This document shows positions 47,553 through 58,180 of a DNA stretch of 64,000 nucleotides, piece by piece. This DNA comes from Apostichopus japonicus (lineage: Eukaryota > Echinodermata > Holothuroidea > Aspidochirotida > Stichopodidae). The stretch is from the NCBI RefSeq assembly GCF_037975245.1, contig NC_092561.1:4762001-4826000 (forward strand). Direction: 5' to 3'. The translations under genes and the position numbers were made by a program. Each line of letters begins with the position of its first letter. Position 1 is the first letter of the stretch. The notes beneath the pieces are model-generated. The model ran no database searches, was not told the DNA's origin, and was given only the letters and a program-made list of their open reading frames with translations.

Positions 47553-50500
47553 CTAACCATATAATGTTTGCAACATCCTGCCTGGATTGCCTGTAATGTT
47601 CAATCCCTTTTCATGGAGAAAATTCATTATTTCCCCTGTGTTGGAATATTTTCCTACATTCCACCAAAAATCATGACTCTTAAAGCCTGTTGGAAAACAT
47701 GGTGTCTGATAGGTGACCAAAACCTGTAATTCACCCAATTTGTATCGAGCACGTTGGACTTTCATGTCTCCTTGTGGAGCATTTGCAAAAACTTTCTTTT
47801 GCCTTAATATGCTATCTTTCATGGAAGGATATGGAAATGCTAATCCTTCATTATGTGCTCTATTCTCTAGAAAGGATGCAACATTCATTGGCTTAGTGGT
47901 CATAAGACACATGATGTGATCTGAAGTTACCCCTGGCAAAATGTTACCAAACTCATCATGAAACTCAATATGTGCATCTTGCATGACATTAACATTTTCT
48001 GCATTAGAAGTGTTACTACTCAAAACATTTCGCATTCGTGCAACCTTTTCACTTGATGAACCCTTCGTTTTCAAGACCTGACGCAATTTCTGAATGTTGG
48101 TGATATTCTTAGTTTCAGAAGATGCTCTTACAAAACATGGTTTAAGCCTGTTATAATTGAATACATCACTAAGAATTTCTCCTTTGAGAGTGGCCAACAA
48201 ATAATGAGTCCTATCTAAAACTTGATGGATCACTAGTGGTCCACACCATTCTGCAGCAATTTTGCGAGAGTTCGCAGTCAAAGAGGAAGACGTTGGCTTA
48301 TATAGATACACTAATTGACCCGTTGAATAAATTGCACCTTTGTCCAGTTTTGCACTTATCTTAACATTTTGAGCATCTTGTTGCTTCTTTTGTAAGACCA
48401 ACATTACCCTTGACAAATGATCAAATCGTTTCTTTAACAATGCAGCATATTCTCCATGAGATTGTGATAATCCTGCCATTGGATTGAATGATAAATTTGT
48501 AAGATTTGGCGGCTTACGTCCAAATGCAAGTTCAAATGGGCTATAGCTACCTAACTGAGGAGAGGAAAATGTGTTATATGCATAGGCTGATGTTGGGACA
48601 AATCGTACCCAATCCGTACCAAACTGATTTAAGTTCACTTTGAGGAAATTTGAAAGAGTCTGAATGTGTCTTTCAACCTGTAAGCTTCCATGATTGCTTA
48701 CACTGATGAACTTTTGTTCAATGCCTAAAGCTTTACTTAAGAGCTCCACTAATTTTCCTGTAAGAGATGCTGCCGCATCACTTATGATACAAGACGGTGG
48801 ACCAAAGGTTGTAACTACCCTCTGCAATAATGCTTCACATATTGTTTCAGCATCAAGAGTCTTAAGAGAAACACATACAACAAATCTAGTGATCTCATCA
48901 CAAACAACCATCAAATGTTTAAATCCTGTAGCCGTTGTGGGCATAGTCTTGAAATCCAGACTGAGTCTGTCAAAAGGACGATAAGAATCAGGAATGCGAG
49001 CATGATATTGTCTCAATTTGTCCGGTTTCTTACGGAATTCTTGACAACGGAGACATGCCTGAATATAATTACTGATGCGTTGAAACATATTGCGCAGATA
49101 GAAATGCTGTCTAATGGTCAAATATGTACGCATTACACCCTGATGATTACTTAACAAGTCATCGTGATATCGAGATATTATCTGTTCTACCATAGTCTCA
49201 GGTACGACTAACTGAAGAGTCATCTTAGCATCATTAGTCTCATGCAAAAATATCCTGAATAACAAACTATTACATAACAAATAATCCTCTGCTTGAGAAC
49301 GAACAGTTCTAGCATGCTTAACATTACCTGGAATAATATCATGTGCAAGAAAATCATAAATTGGTTTGTAGTAAGGACAAGTTTGTTGTTGAATTTGCAA
49401 CTCTTTTACATCAAATGGCAGATCATAGTTTTTGATCAGCCTTCCTTGAATTGCCTTCATGACTTTATTCAATTCCTTTTGTTTTGGAATGTGCCCTGTA
49501 ACCAAATGATCAATGTTTGTTATGACTGGCTTTGGCTGAACAAATAGTTCTGGAGGTGGTTCTCTGACTACCTCTTGCACTCTATGTCTACTCTGATCCA
49601 CTAATCTTGGCTCTGAAGGTCGAGAAACACTTGTAAAATTTGGCACAACTAACATGTCAGGACTATATGTATGTCTATTTTCACTCGGCATAGAAATAGT
49701 AGGCCTTTGAATATATGTTTCTCTCTTATCAGTAGAAATTACTGGTGTAGTCATCTTCTGTGACCCAGATTGTGGTCTCTGTGTAGCATGATCATTAGAA
49801 TGTGTTGCCTTAGGAACGGATGTCCTTTTAACTCTATTTGTTGATACTTTGGCTGGGGAATCCTGCTTGGACTCCTTTGTGACTTTATTCGGAAATAAAT
49901 CTGGAACTTTGACTCCCATTGACCTTGCCATTGACCTTGTCATGATTGGATTAAATGTCTCCTTAGGTGGAGTTGAAAAATCCTCATAAGCATTGACCTC
50001 TTGAGCAACCTGATCTATTTCAGAGTGAAATTCCTGTGGTGCTCTAGACAAATAATCTGCCAAAACCAATTCTGAACCCTTCTTATAACCAACCTGAAAT
50101 GTATATTCTGACAATTTGAACAGAAGCTTACGTAAGCGTGAAGTTGCTGGTTCTTGTTTTGATTTAAACAATTCAACAATGGCTGAGTGATCAACATATG
50201 CCTCAAATTCTACATTTTGCAATAAATGTTTGAATGCTGTCACATTAATAAATAGACCCATCATTTCTAATTCAGTGACACTATACCTCTGACATGCTGG
50301 TGGTAATATCTTAGAGTAATATGCAATAATATTCTCTTTGCCATTAACTCTTTGTGTCAAGTATGATCCTGTTGCTACTCGTGATGTGTCGCTATATAAT
50401 ACAAAACGACCATATTTCTGTGGCATATGCAATATAGGTGGATTACACAACAACTCTTTAATACTTTGAAATGCACACTGATGTTCCTCTGTCCATTTAA

Positions 50501-52490
50501 ATACCTTTCTCTTACGACTCAACTGATGTAATGGTCTCAATAGTGCTTGAATATTTGGGAAAAATGAAGCCACATAATTAACTGCACCTACAAATCGTCT
50601 TACTGACTTAACATTGTGTGGTTTCGGTGTGTTCCTGATTGCTGCACATCTGTCATGTAAAGGTTGGATACAAGCCTCACCTTCTGGGGTTATTGAGAGC
50701 AAATGTCCCATATATCGGACTGAATTTTGGAAAATGCTACACTTTTTCGGAGAGATTTTCAATCCGTTGTCCATTAAAACCTTAAAAATTGCCTGTAGGT
50801 GTTGTTTGTGCGATCGTTTGTCTGCACTGTACACAATAATATCGTCATGATGAGCAATACAGAACTTATTTGAATTTGGGATCGTTGCCAAAATATCATT
50901 AATTTTCGACTGAAAGATTGCTGGAGATAAATTCAATCCCTGTGGTAAGCGTTTATAATAATAATGCTTTCCTCCATGAAATGAAGCAATACCTGTATAC
51001 TGTTGTGCATGAACACTAAGTGGCAGACAGAAGAATGCAGACTTTAAATCAAGAACACCCAAAATTTTGGCTCCAGAGTACCCTATGGTACGGATAGTCT
51101 CATTCAGTAATGGAAATGGGTGATTGAGACGTTTTATTCTACTGTTCAAGTAGCGAAAATCTGTGACAACCCTTTTGTCTTTTGTTCCCTTCTTTGGAAT
51201 GAGGAAAACCGGTGAGGTATAAGACTGATGTCCTACTGCTAAGATTCCTAATCGCACTAATTTGTCAAGCTCACTGGCGACAATGACTTTGTCCTCATCT
51301 GAAAGTCTATAGGGACGTATGTAAAATGGCTCATCATTAGTAAGCGTAATATCAGCCTCATAATTTGGACAGTGAGATAATTCACCATAAAGAGAAAATG
51401 CATCTCTATGTGAGTCTAGAAATTCATAAATGCTTTCTGTTTCTGAAGCATTTAGAATACTTTGTTCCAAATTAATGTTTTCTCTCATGATTTCCTGTTC
51501 AGATTTGGAAACCAGGGGATCATCGGCTGTCAAATGTGGATATCGATGTAAATTATATCGTGTAATTTCATCACGATTCTCTTTAGAGTTAGAATTCGTT
51601 CGAAAAAGAGACGGTTTTTCGATGTCTCTCATGACATTGAGAAAGTCTAGAGATTCAGTAGGTATGTCTTCTGTGACCGTAATGATATCTGCTAAATCTA
51701 AATGAGCCACTGTGCGAGAAGGATGCAGACAAAATTTCTGGTTACCCATGTTCCTTAGTAGAATCTTTGTTCTACCTTTATGCATTTTCACTAACATTCG
51801 TGAAGGACACATACGAGATATTAAAGGAAACGGTTTAATAACCACATCTGCATTTCGTGCAAATAATGGAAGACGTCCCTGTACAGTAATGTATCTCTGC
51901 TGACCTGGGTAAATAACAAATCTCTGCACTGGCCTAAGGAAGACTTTGGCTTGTTTAATTCTAAAACAGTTTGTGGTAAAGTCCAAAGATCCATTCAATT
52001 CCTTCAGAGTTTGACTACCTAATATTAAGTCGATACCTGTCAGGTTTGCAGCAATTAAAGCAGAAAGCTGAAATTCATGACCTTGAATTTTGACCTGAAA
52101 TGTTATCGTGCTATACGCATGAATAAACTGACCATTACCCAACTTTAGGTTTACTACATCAACTGAGACTGGTTGTATAGAGGATAAATACTTTGAATTT
52201 TGCACTGTAGAAGAAGAAATGATAGAGCGTGTCGCTCCACTATCAAACAACAATGAAATTCCTTTACCATCATGTAAAGTACCTCTTACAAAATTACGTG
52301 TGTCCAGTTGAATATCCACATTACAGTCGTTCCCTGTATATCTAGAACTAGGAATATTACTATTCTTCCAAATATTATTTGCTTTACGTTTCGATCTTTC
52401 CTTACTTGGTACTTTGTCTGGAGTCACTGTATGATGAGTGCTATCATAAGTGCTCCCTAATGAAAATTCTGTGTTGGTACTTTCTTTACG
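47553..52490 (-). CDS. pol: Ty3-type pol polyprotein
   Basis: Open from about 52490 to the stop at 47553; the part from codon 52427 is 1624 residues. Numbering from there: aspartic protease DSGATRSIIS (62-71); reverse transcriptase with VLDLKSAF (D460) and the YXDD site changed to HHDD (526-529); RNase H with YSDTS (D680), TELE (near 720), YVDHSA (D746) and D791; a Ser/Thr-rich linker (about 800-960); integrase zinc binding (H1088, H1095, C1125, C1128) and catalytic D1158, D1217, E1252. It lies in the -1 frame relative to gag with a 34-nt overlap (52457-52490), so expression likely needs -1 frameshifting; no textbook slippery heptamer is visible. No inactivating stop was found. Confidence 0.92.
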   Translation of the reverse strand, partial: RKESTNTEFSLGSTYDSTHHTVTPDKVPSKERSKRKANNIWKNSNIPSSRYTGNDCNVDIQLDTRNFVRGTLHDGKGISLLFDSGATRSIISSSTVQNSKYLSSIQPVSVDVVNLKLGNGQFIHAYSTITFQVKIQGHEFQLSALIAANLTGIDLILGSQTLKELNGSLDFTTNCFRIKQAKVFLRPVQRFVIYPGQQRYITVQGRLPLFARNADVVIKPFPLISRMCPSRMLVKMHKGRTKILLRNMGNQKFCLHPSRTVAHLDLADIITVTEDIPTESLDFLNVMRDIEKPSLFRTNSNSKENRDEITRYNLHRYPHLTADDPLVSKSEQEIMRENINLEQSILNASETESIYEFLDSHRDAFSLYGELSHCPNYEADITLTNDEPFYIRPYRLSDEDKVIVASELDKLVRLGILAVGHQSYTSPVFLIPKKGTKDKRVVTDFRYLNSRIKRLNHPFPLLNETIRTIGYSGAKILGVLDLKSAFFCLPLSVHAQQYTGIASFHGGKHYYYKRLPQGLNLSPAIFQSKINDILATIPNSNKFCIAHHDDIIVYSADKRSHKQHLQAIFKVLMDNGLKISPKKCSIFQNSVRYMGHLLSITPEGEACIQPLHDRCAAIRNTPKPHNVKSVRRFVGAVNYVASFFPNIQALLRPLHQLSRKRKVFKWTEEHQCAFQSIKELLCNPPILHMPQKYGRFVLYSDTSRVATGSYLTQRVNGKENIIAYYSKILPPACQRYSVTELEMMGLFINVTAFKHLLQNVEFEAYVDHSAIVELFKSKQEPATSRLRKLLFKLSEYTFQVGYKKGSELVLADYLSRAPQEFHSEIDQVAQEVNAYEDFSTPPKETFNPIMTRSMARSMGVKVPDLFPNKVTKESKQDSPAKVSTNRVKRTSVPKATHSNDHATQRPQSGSQKMTTPVISTDKRETYIQRPTISMPSENRHTYSPDMLVVPNFTSVSRPSEPRLVDQSRHRVQEVVREPPPELFVQPKPVITNIDHLVTGHIPKQKELNKVMKAIQGRLIKNYDLPFDVKELQIQQQTCPYYKPIYDFLAHDIIPGNVKHARTVRSQAEDYLLCNSLLFRIFLHETNDAKMTLQLVVPETMVEQIISRYHDDLLSNHQGVMRTYLTIRQHFYLRNMFQRISNYIQACLRCQEFRKKPDKLRQYHARIPDSYRPFDRLSLDFKTMPTTATGFKHLMVVCDEITRFVVCVSLKTLDAETICEALLQRVVTTFGPPSCIISDAAASLTGKLVELLSKALGIEQKFISVSNHGSLQVERHIQTLSNFLKVNLNQFGTDWVRFVPTSAYAYNTFSSPQLGSYSPFELAFGRKPPNLTNLSFNPMAGLSQSHGEYAALLKKRFDHLSRVMLVLQKKQQDAQNVKISAKLDKGAIYSTGQLVYLYKPTSSSLTANSRKIAAEWCGPLVIHQVLDRTHYLLATLKGEILSDVFNYNRLKPCFVRASSETKNITNIQKLRQVLKTKGSSSEKVARMRNVLSSNTSNAENVNVMQDAHIEFHDEFGNILPGVTSDHIMCLMTTKPMNVASFLENRAHNEGLAFPYPSMKDSILRQKKVFANAPQGDMKVQRARYKLGELQVLVTYQTPCFPTGFKSHDFWWNVGKYSNTGEIMNFLHEKGLNITGNPGRMLQTLYG

Positions 52491-53467
52491 TTAGCCTCCA
52501 TTTCATGGCTTAGGCGAATTTGGCAATATTGTGCAAAATGACCTCGATTTTGGCAGTAGTAACATGTAATTGAAGGATTAAAACATGGTAACCTTCTCCT
52601 GTTATTATTCTGACTTGTCCTAGGACCACGAGAATCACGAGAACTATATCTTTGCCTCATATCTTTTGGATTGTCTTGCGAATCTGACCTACGTGACTGA
52701 TCAAACTTGGTTTCTAAGTCCTGAATTTTATTACACAACTCGTGTATCTCAGAAGATGCAGAAATAGTAGGAGTCTGAACAGAAGATGCTTTGTCGTGCA
52801 TTGCCATAAATAGTTCGGAAGAAGCTGTGGGTTGACTTTGGATTTGTAAGTCAAAATAACACTGTGCTTTCATGACCAAATCTGCAATTGTTGCTTTTGG
52901 TGATGCAGACATTAACACTGCTGAGCGACATTGCAAAGGCAGGGTCGAGATCAATTTATCTCTAATTTGGTCCTCGCCATAACTTAATTGTGCTGCAGCT
53001 TTTGAAATTTTGGCCAAATGTGCTTGAGCTGTATCACCTGGCGTATAGCTTAAAGCGTGAAATGCCTGTGATTTAGCGTAGGAAGAAGTGCCTGGACTGA
53101 AACGAGCAAGGAATTGCTTGCGAAGATCAGCAACAGTTGAAAAATTTTTGTTTTCAATCCAGAGTCTGGCTTGGCCTTTAAGTGTTCGCTTAAATATGCG
53201 ACATATTTCATTAAATTCTTCCGCTACAGCCTCAGGGGTGGTTTGGGACGGCAATTTATGCAACTCTAAATAATCTTCAAATCCCAAATAATGAGCTTCG
53301 GCTAAATCTGCATCAATTACATCGCCCTGAAATCGTGATGGCAAAAAATCAGTGGGCCTATGTTTCTGCATAACATTAACAGAGGTCGAAGTTTCCTGTT
53401 CACTGACGGACATCATGCCGCATACAATTAGGCTAGTTATGAGTATACAACATGAGTCTATACTCAA
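52457..53467 (-). CDS. gag: Ty3-type gag (capsid and nucleocapsid)
   Basis: 336 residues from the first ATG. A later ATG (MMSVSEQ, near residue 18) may be the true start, because the first residues look like a leader. The capsid-like middle contains KGQARLWIENKNFSTVADLR and a retro-gag-like helical pattern. A basic, Ser/Arg-rich region precedes one CCHC knuckle, CYYCQNRGHFAQYC, near the C-terminus. It packages element RNA. Confidence 0.88.
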   Translation of the reverse strand: MSIDSCCILITSLIVCGMMSVSEQETSTSVNVMQKHRPTDFLPSRFQGDVIDADLAEAHYLGFEDYLELHKLPSQTTPEAVAEEFNEICRIFKRTLKGQARLWIENKNFSTVADLRKQFLARFSPGTSSYAKSQAFHALSYTPGDTAQAHLAKISKAAAQLSYGEDQIRDKLISTLPLQCRSAVLMSASPKATIADLVMKAQCYFDLQIQSQPTASSELFMAMHDKASSVQTPTISASSEIHELCNKIQDLETKFDQSRRSDSQDNPKDMRQRYSSRDSRGPRTSQNNNRRRLPCFNPSITCYYCQNRGHFAQYCQIRLSHEMEANVKKVPTQNFH

Positions 53468-54118
53468 TTGAACACACTATCGACCGTTATTAAATACAAA
53501 TAACAAATATGCAATACATGGACACGATTAAAATAACTTATCGGTACACTCTGATCTCAAATAGGGGTTGGGATACAAATTGGCATGATTTCACTCACCC
53601 TTAAGTTTAACTAAGAACTGGTAGTGGAACTGCAAACGATGACTGAAGCCCCTCGGTTAGCAGTAGTAGTAGTACAGTAGCAGCGGCAGGTAGTAGCAGT
53701 AGCAGGTGGGCCTACATCTCGTATACTGCAGATTCGTTCGCCGTTAACATCGGGTCGAGCCTAGGCTTAGATCGCGAAAATGTTCAGTTCTGATGTTTAG
53801 AGCTGTAGTATGACTAACTACTAGTTGCGCGAATGTTCAAACGCGAACTGCATGCTGGGTTGATTAACGTTAGTGTAGATCAGTGGTACAGATCAGTGGT
53901 TCCGGCATCCGTTGTACAAACTTAGGCTAGTGAAGGCTGACTTCCCTCGTAGAGTGTTTCCGTTAGGCTAGGTCGTGAACATACTATACACGTTGTGTTC
54001 CTCGTTAGGTCTTCGGGCCAAAGAAAAAATCCTTCTGTTCGTTATTGATCGTAACGAACGAAGTTGTGAAAAGTTCCGTTTCCGTTGTGTTCCCGAAGAA
54101 TGCCCCGCTCCTCCACCA
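53468..54118 (-). other. Leader between 5' LTR and gag
   Basis: About 650 bp without a convincing gene. It holds the putative primer-binding site next to the LTR and AGTAGTAGTAG/AGCAGTAGCAG triplet runs near 53660-53705. Confidence 0.6.
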
Positions 54119-54853
54119 TGTAATATTGCGACGAGCCCGGCTCCTCCGATAGTGATACTTTATCGGGACTCGCGATAGAAAGGTACTGGGATATCTTGAT
54201 GCCGTATTTATGCTTCTTCAGGAGATGTGTCGAACGGGCGAAAACAATGAGTTCACAGAAAAACAATTTGACGAGATAGGATTTGATTTAATGATTCGGT
54301 ATAATTTCTTCTCTGTCGATTCTCTTTACAAATAAAACTAAATTACAATGATTTGACTTGACTTGACTCCGTCAATTACGCAATTAGAGGCAGTGATGAA
54401 CTTTCGGCGGAGTGATAAATTTGCTGACCAAGTCATAAATTTGCTGACAGAGTGATAAATTTCTGACCTCCTTTTTCTTTTAAACCTTACTTCCATAAAA
54501 ATCCCTCTGCGCACAATCAGTAGGCAGCCAATGACCTGACCATCCTGTATTAACCTAACGATATAAAAATAAGTGCACTGGCACTGATCTGCCCTGATTG
54601 GTTGGGAGTTTGGAAGTCCATCCCCTTTTCTATGGAAACTTCCATACCACGTGAGAGAACCTTCTCGAATGTTCCACAGACATAATGGAATCTATTTTGG
54701 GAAAAGGCCCTGTACCAAGATTCAATAAGATAGTTAAAAACTTCTCGTGGGAAAACTGAATCCATGACCTAGATAAATACATAAGAGGCCCGTAAGGTGT
54801 CTCGATGGAGTGTTTCGGTAACATCAAAGAGATGGTATTACTATTTCATAACA
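54119..54853 (-). repeat. 5' LTR
   Basis: 735 bp. It matches the 3' LTR except for two single-base indels (at T runs near 54287 and 54326). Confidence 0.92.
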
Positions 54854-55113
54854 AAATTATTTCTTTCCTTCTTTAATAACGAGCTTAACACTGCAATGAC
54901 TATTTGCCGAAAACATGACAACTTTAGTTCTGATTCCTATGTTGCTGAGAAATATGATTGGTACGAAGCCTAAACTTTATATAAAAGAAAAACAACAAAA
55001 AAACAAATGGCAGCACATGCTTTTATTTGATTATCGCAATGTATATAGTACGCTACAACTATTGATTAAGTTTACTTTAAATAATGCTACCCATTCCATT
55101 AGAAACCTTACAT

Positions 55114-55757
55114 GTTAGAGAACGAGCATTATTTCTCAACAGATACAGTGGCGCAACGGTTAGCGCTCTTTCCATGAAGAGCAAGACGAACCTTTTTTCT
55201 CGGGTTCGAACCCCAGTGAAGGCATTTTGCTGTGCTGTTCTTATACTTCTTGCTTCCATTAGGACCCTTAAATATTAAAAAACAAGCATTATTTCTCGGC
55301 AGATACAGTGGCGCAACGGTTAGCGCTCTTTCCATGAAGAGCAAGACGAACCTTTTTGCTCGGGCTCGAACCCCAGTGAAGGTTGTTGGCTTTTGCTGTA
55401 CTGTTCTTATACCTCTTGCTTCCATTTGGATTTTAGAAAACGAGCATTATTTCTCAACAGATACGGTGGAGCAACGGTTAGCGCCCTGTAACTGAAGAGC
55501 AAGACGAAGTTTTTTCTCGGGTTCGAATCCCAGTGAAGGCAGTTTGATCTTGCTGTGCAGTTCTTATACCTCTTGCTTCCATTAGGAACCTTAAATATTA
55601 GAAAACGAGCATTACTTCTCAACAGATACAGTGGGACAATGATTAGCGCTCTGTACCTGAAGTTCAAGATGAACTTTATTCTCTCGGGTTCGAACCCCAG
55701 TGAATGCAGTTCTCATTTGCTGTGCTGTTCTTATACATCTTGCTTCCATTAGACGCT
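55114..55757 (+). repeat. Tandem array of four tRNA-like (SINE-type) units
   Basis: Units of about 158-165 bp repeat head to tail, with TAGCG anchors at 55161, 55321, 55479 and 55644. Each has an A-box-like GTGGCGCAACGGTTAGCGC and a B box GGTTCGAACCCCAG. Each also has a shared spacer (GCTGTGCTGTTCTTATAC, TCTTGCTTCCATTAG). Acceptor ends do not pair well, so they are tRNA-derived repeats rather than working tRNA genes. Confidence 0.75.
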
Positions 55758-56531
55758 GATTTCGGGGATCATTTGCAACTCATATGTATAATTAGTTCCA
55801 ATAGATACACCAGTGTAAGCATTTCCACGGTCAATAAATAGCTGTTATCGATCGGCTGTCAAATGTATATTATTGGCTCAAGTTTGCTGGCGATGAGATA
55901 TGAAACTCCGTGAATTGCACTCTAGTTTCATCTTTATTTCTTCCTAGTTGTTGTCTACTCTCTATTAAAGTATTAATAGTCTTTTTATGTGGCATATTTC
56001 TTGTGATTAAATACCAAAGAAGTATATGACTAGTCGCAGCTTATGGGTATAAATAACATTTTTATTCTTTAATTGTTCTTCAATGTCTAAAACTTTGATT
56101 CCCCGGAATGATATCACTAGATGTATAACGAGGAAACGGAATTAACCAAACATAATTAATCTCCGATAGGAATTTTTCCCATCGACAAAACCCTGCTAAC
56201 CTTTATCTATTATACACCATTGCTTCTGACTTGGACCCCCCATGGAGAAAAAAAACAAAAGAAAAAAATCCCAGCACCGGTAGCAATTTATGTCCCCGTG
56301 CGACCCTGGACTCACTGAAGTTAATAAGAATTATAATGTAATAACATTAACAACTTTGTGACGTTTTTTATATGTGAATTATGACAAGAATTTAGAAACA
56401 GTGATGAAATATCGAAATAGTACTGTAGACTAACAGTAATTGACTTCTTATAGGTTTGACTTGCTGGATAGGAAAACTTAAAATCGTAAGTATGTCTGCA
56501 TGCGAAGTAACCTAATCCGTCTATATATCAC

Positions 56532-56691
56532 TTTGAAAGCATAAATGTACAGCGTCTCTTTCGTTGGTTCATTGTCCATATATAGACAGAAGGAGATGGC
56601 ATTGATATCAAACTCCGGTGAAGCGGTCACAAGAGGTACCTCCGTTGCAGGAGAAAACACAATCAGGACCCCCATGTCCGGGCTGCACACT
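56532..56691 (-). CDS. Candidate orphan exon, possibly pentraxin/LamG-like
   Basis: Preceded by acceptor caacag and followed by a gtgata donor. One frame reads VCSPDMGVLIVFSPATEV then FDINAISFCLYMDNEP and TLYIYAF. This resembles the start of pentraxin/LamG domains, where an F-x-x-C-x-W/Y motif precedes SYA. Another frame of the same bases reads GGPDCVFSCNGGTSCDRFTG, EGF-like, then stops. No partner exons were found, so it may be a relic. Confidence 0.3.
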
Positions 56692-57520
56692 CTGTTGAAG
56701 AAAATGTGAAGAAAAGAAGTGATTAATCGAAGAAGAAAACGAACAACCGTATTTTAGATATTCTCTGTTATTTTTATTTGTTTTAATAATTGTGAAAATA
56801 TCTTTGTAAAATAATAACGCGAGATTGAACGGTAGAAATCAGAAAGAGCTTGTTGTACCATGAAGCTACAGGTTTGTTCAAAAGGTACCACTTTTTTTGT
56901 TTTTGCTATGTGTGGGTGTGGGTTTGCTTTTGTGACGCCCAGCTTGTAAACGTGATATCTGAAGCAAAGGAATGTCGGAACAATTTCATATTTGTTGTGT
57001 AGAAGTACCACATTCAGTACACGAACCCTATGTTTTTTGTTGAGGTCAAATGTCATTTGGGGTCACCAGAGGTCAAATTGTGAAAACCTTGTAAACACGA
57101 TACTTTAATATTGGAAGCTTGTGCTGATCTCATTCTTGGTATGAAGGTGTATAACATTGAGAGAAAGAAGCCTAGTGATCTTGGTGGAGGTTAAAAGTCA
57201 TATGAAGTCAACGAACGCCAAACATTTACTTCATTTCCCTCTTACCTGTCACTTTCAATACCGCACCTACCTAAGCATAATATCGCAATGGAAGCTTGGA
57301 CAGATCGCAAATTTGGTAATTGTACCACATTGAGTGCAGGAAGCCTAAGGTTATGGTCGGTGGTCAATGGTCGTTTGAGTTCACCAGGGATCAAATTGTG
57401 AAAACCATGTTTTAAACAATATTTCAACAAGACAGATGTCAAATTTAGTATATTGATGTATCACGTTTAGTACAAAAAGCCTGTTGTTGAGATCAATGGT
57501 CATTATAATGACACAGAATG

Positions 57521-57558
57521 ACACAGGCTGTCCTGTATAAAGGACAGCCTGTGTCATT
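57521..57558. repeat. Short perfect hairpin
   Basis: ATGACACAGGCTGTCCT and AGGACAGCCTGTGTCAT are inverted copies separated by only a few bases (GTATAA). Function unknown. Confidence 0.7.
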
Positions 57559-57689
57559 CTCACATCACACTGCTTTACACTGTATTTCTAAGATCAAGAA
57601 TATTGTACACATTCACTAAACATTACCTCAGATTCATGAAGAAAACCGCTCAAAGTTACATCATCGAAACCACGATGCATTTTTTTTTT

Positions 57690-58180
57690 GTATGGTTTTA
57701 TTTTTGTCTTCTTTGTTTTTGTTACTTTGATGTTTGCAGTTCTTTTGACGAGGATATTGTGTGTTATCAAACAAACTGAACGTATTCGCGTTTATTGGTG
57801 ATAAATAATTCAGACAAGGTGCTTGCGGGGGAAGGTGGTTGCTGACATTGTTGATAGAATACAGTTATTGCTGCCCTTTTCGAAAAGCATTTCTATTGTT
57901 AGGAAAAGACACCGTGCCATTATTTAATTTGAACCACTTTGAAAAATGCCATAATTAGAAACAACGAACCTTTATCACTGGAATTGCCTGGGTTCAAATG
58001 CCTTTATTCTTTACAAATGAATGTTAGCTTCACGCCGGGCCATCGCAACAGGGTTAAGAGGCGCGGGTGGGGGGGGGGTGGCATCTAAACCTTTTTGCCG
58101 ATATAGAAATTGAGAACGTACCATCTCAACTAACCCCCCCCCCCCTGAAAATTGTGTGTACGGGCCTGAGTGTTGTATAC
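57690..58180. repeat. Dispersed repeat, copy B
   Basis: Matches 17505-17890 (see that entry), with an extra insertion at about 57770-57930 and a G-run block near 58065. Confidence 0.6.

Larger units (their letters stand above)
45560..54853 (-). mobile_element. Full-length Ty3-type (Gypsy) LTR retrotransposon, very young
   Basis: LTRs at 45560-46292 (3') and 54119-54853 (5') begin TG and end CA on the plus strand. They differ by two 1-bp indels that I could see. Target duplication AAAT flanks both sides (45556-45559, 54854-54857). A polypurine tract (minus strand AGATTGAGGGGGA) abuts the 3' LTR at 46293. A possible primer-binding site beginning TGG follows the 5' LTR at 54118; I could not name the tRNA. 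Gag and pol are intact. The pol order protease, RT, RNase H, integrase is that of Ty3-type elements. No env-like frame was seen. Confidence 0.92.

Noticed and set aside
53641-53720. AGTAGTAGTAG triplet repeats as a coding expansion
   Set aside because: They are in the untranslated leader of the LTR element.
55129-55667. Several related frames on both strands (MEARSIRTAQQ and similar)
   Set aside because: They are translations of the tandem tRNA-derived units.
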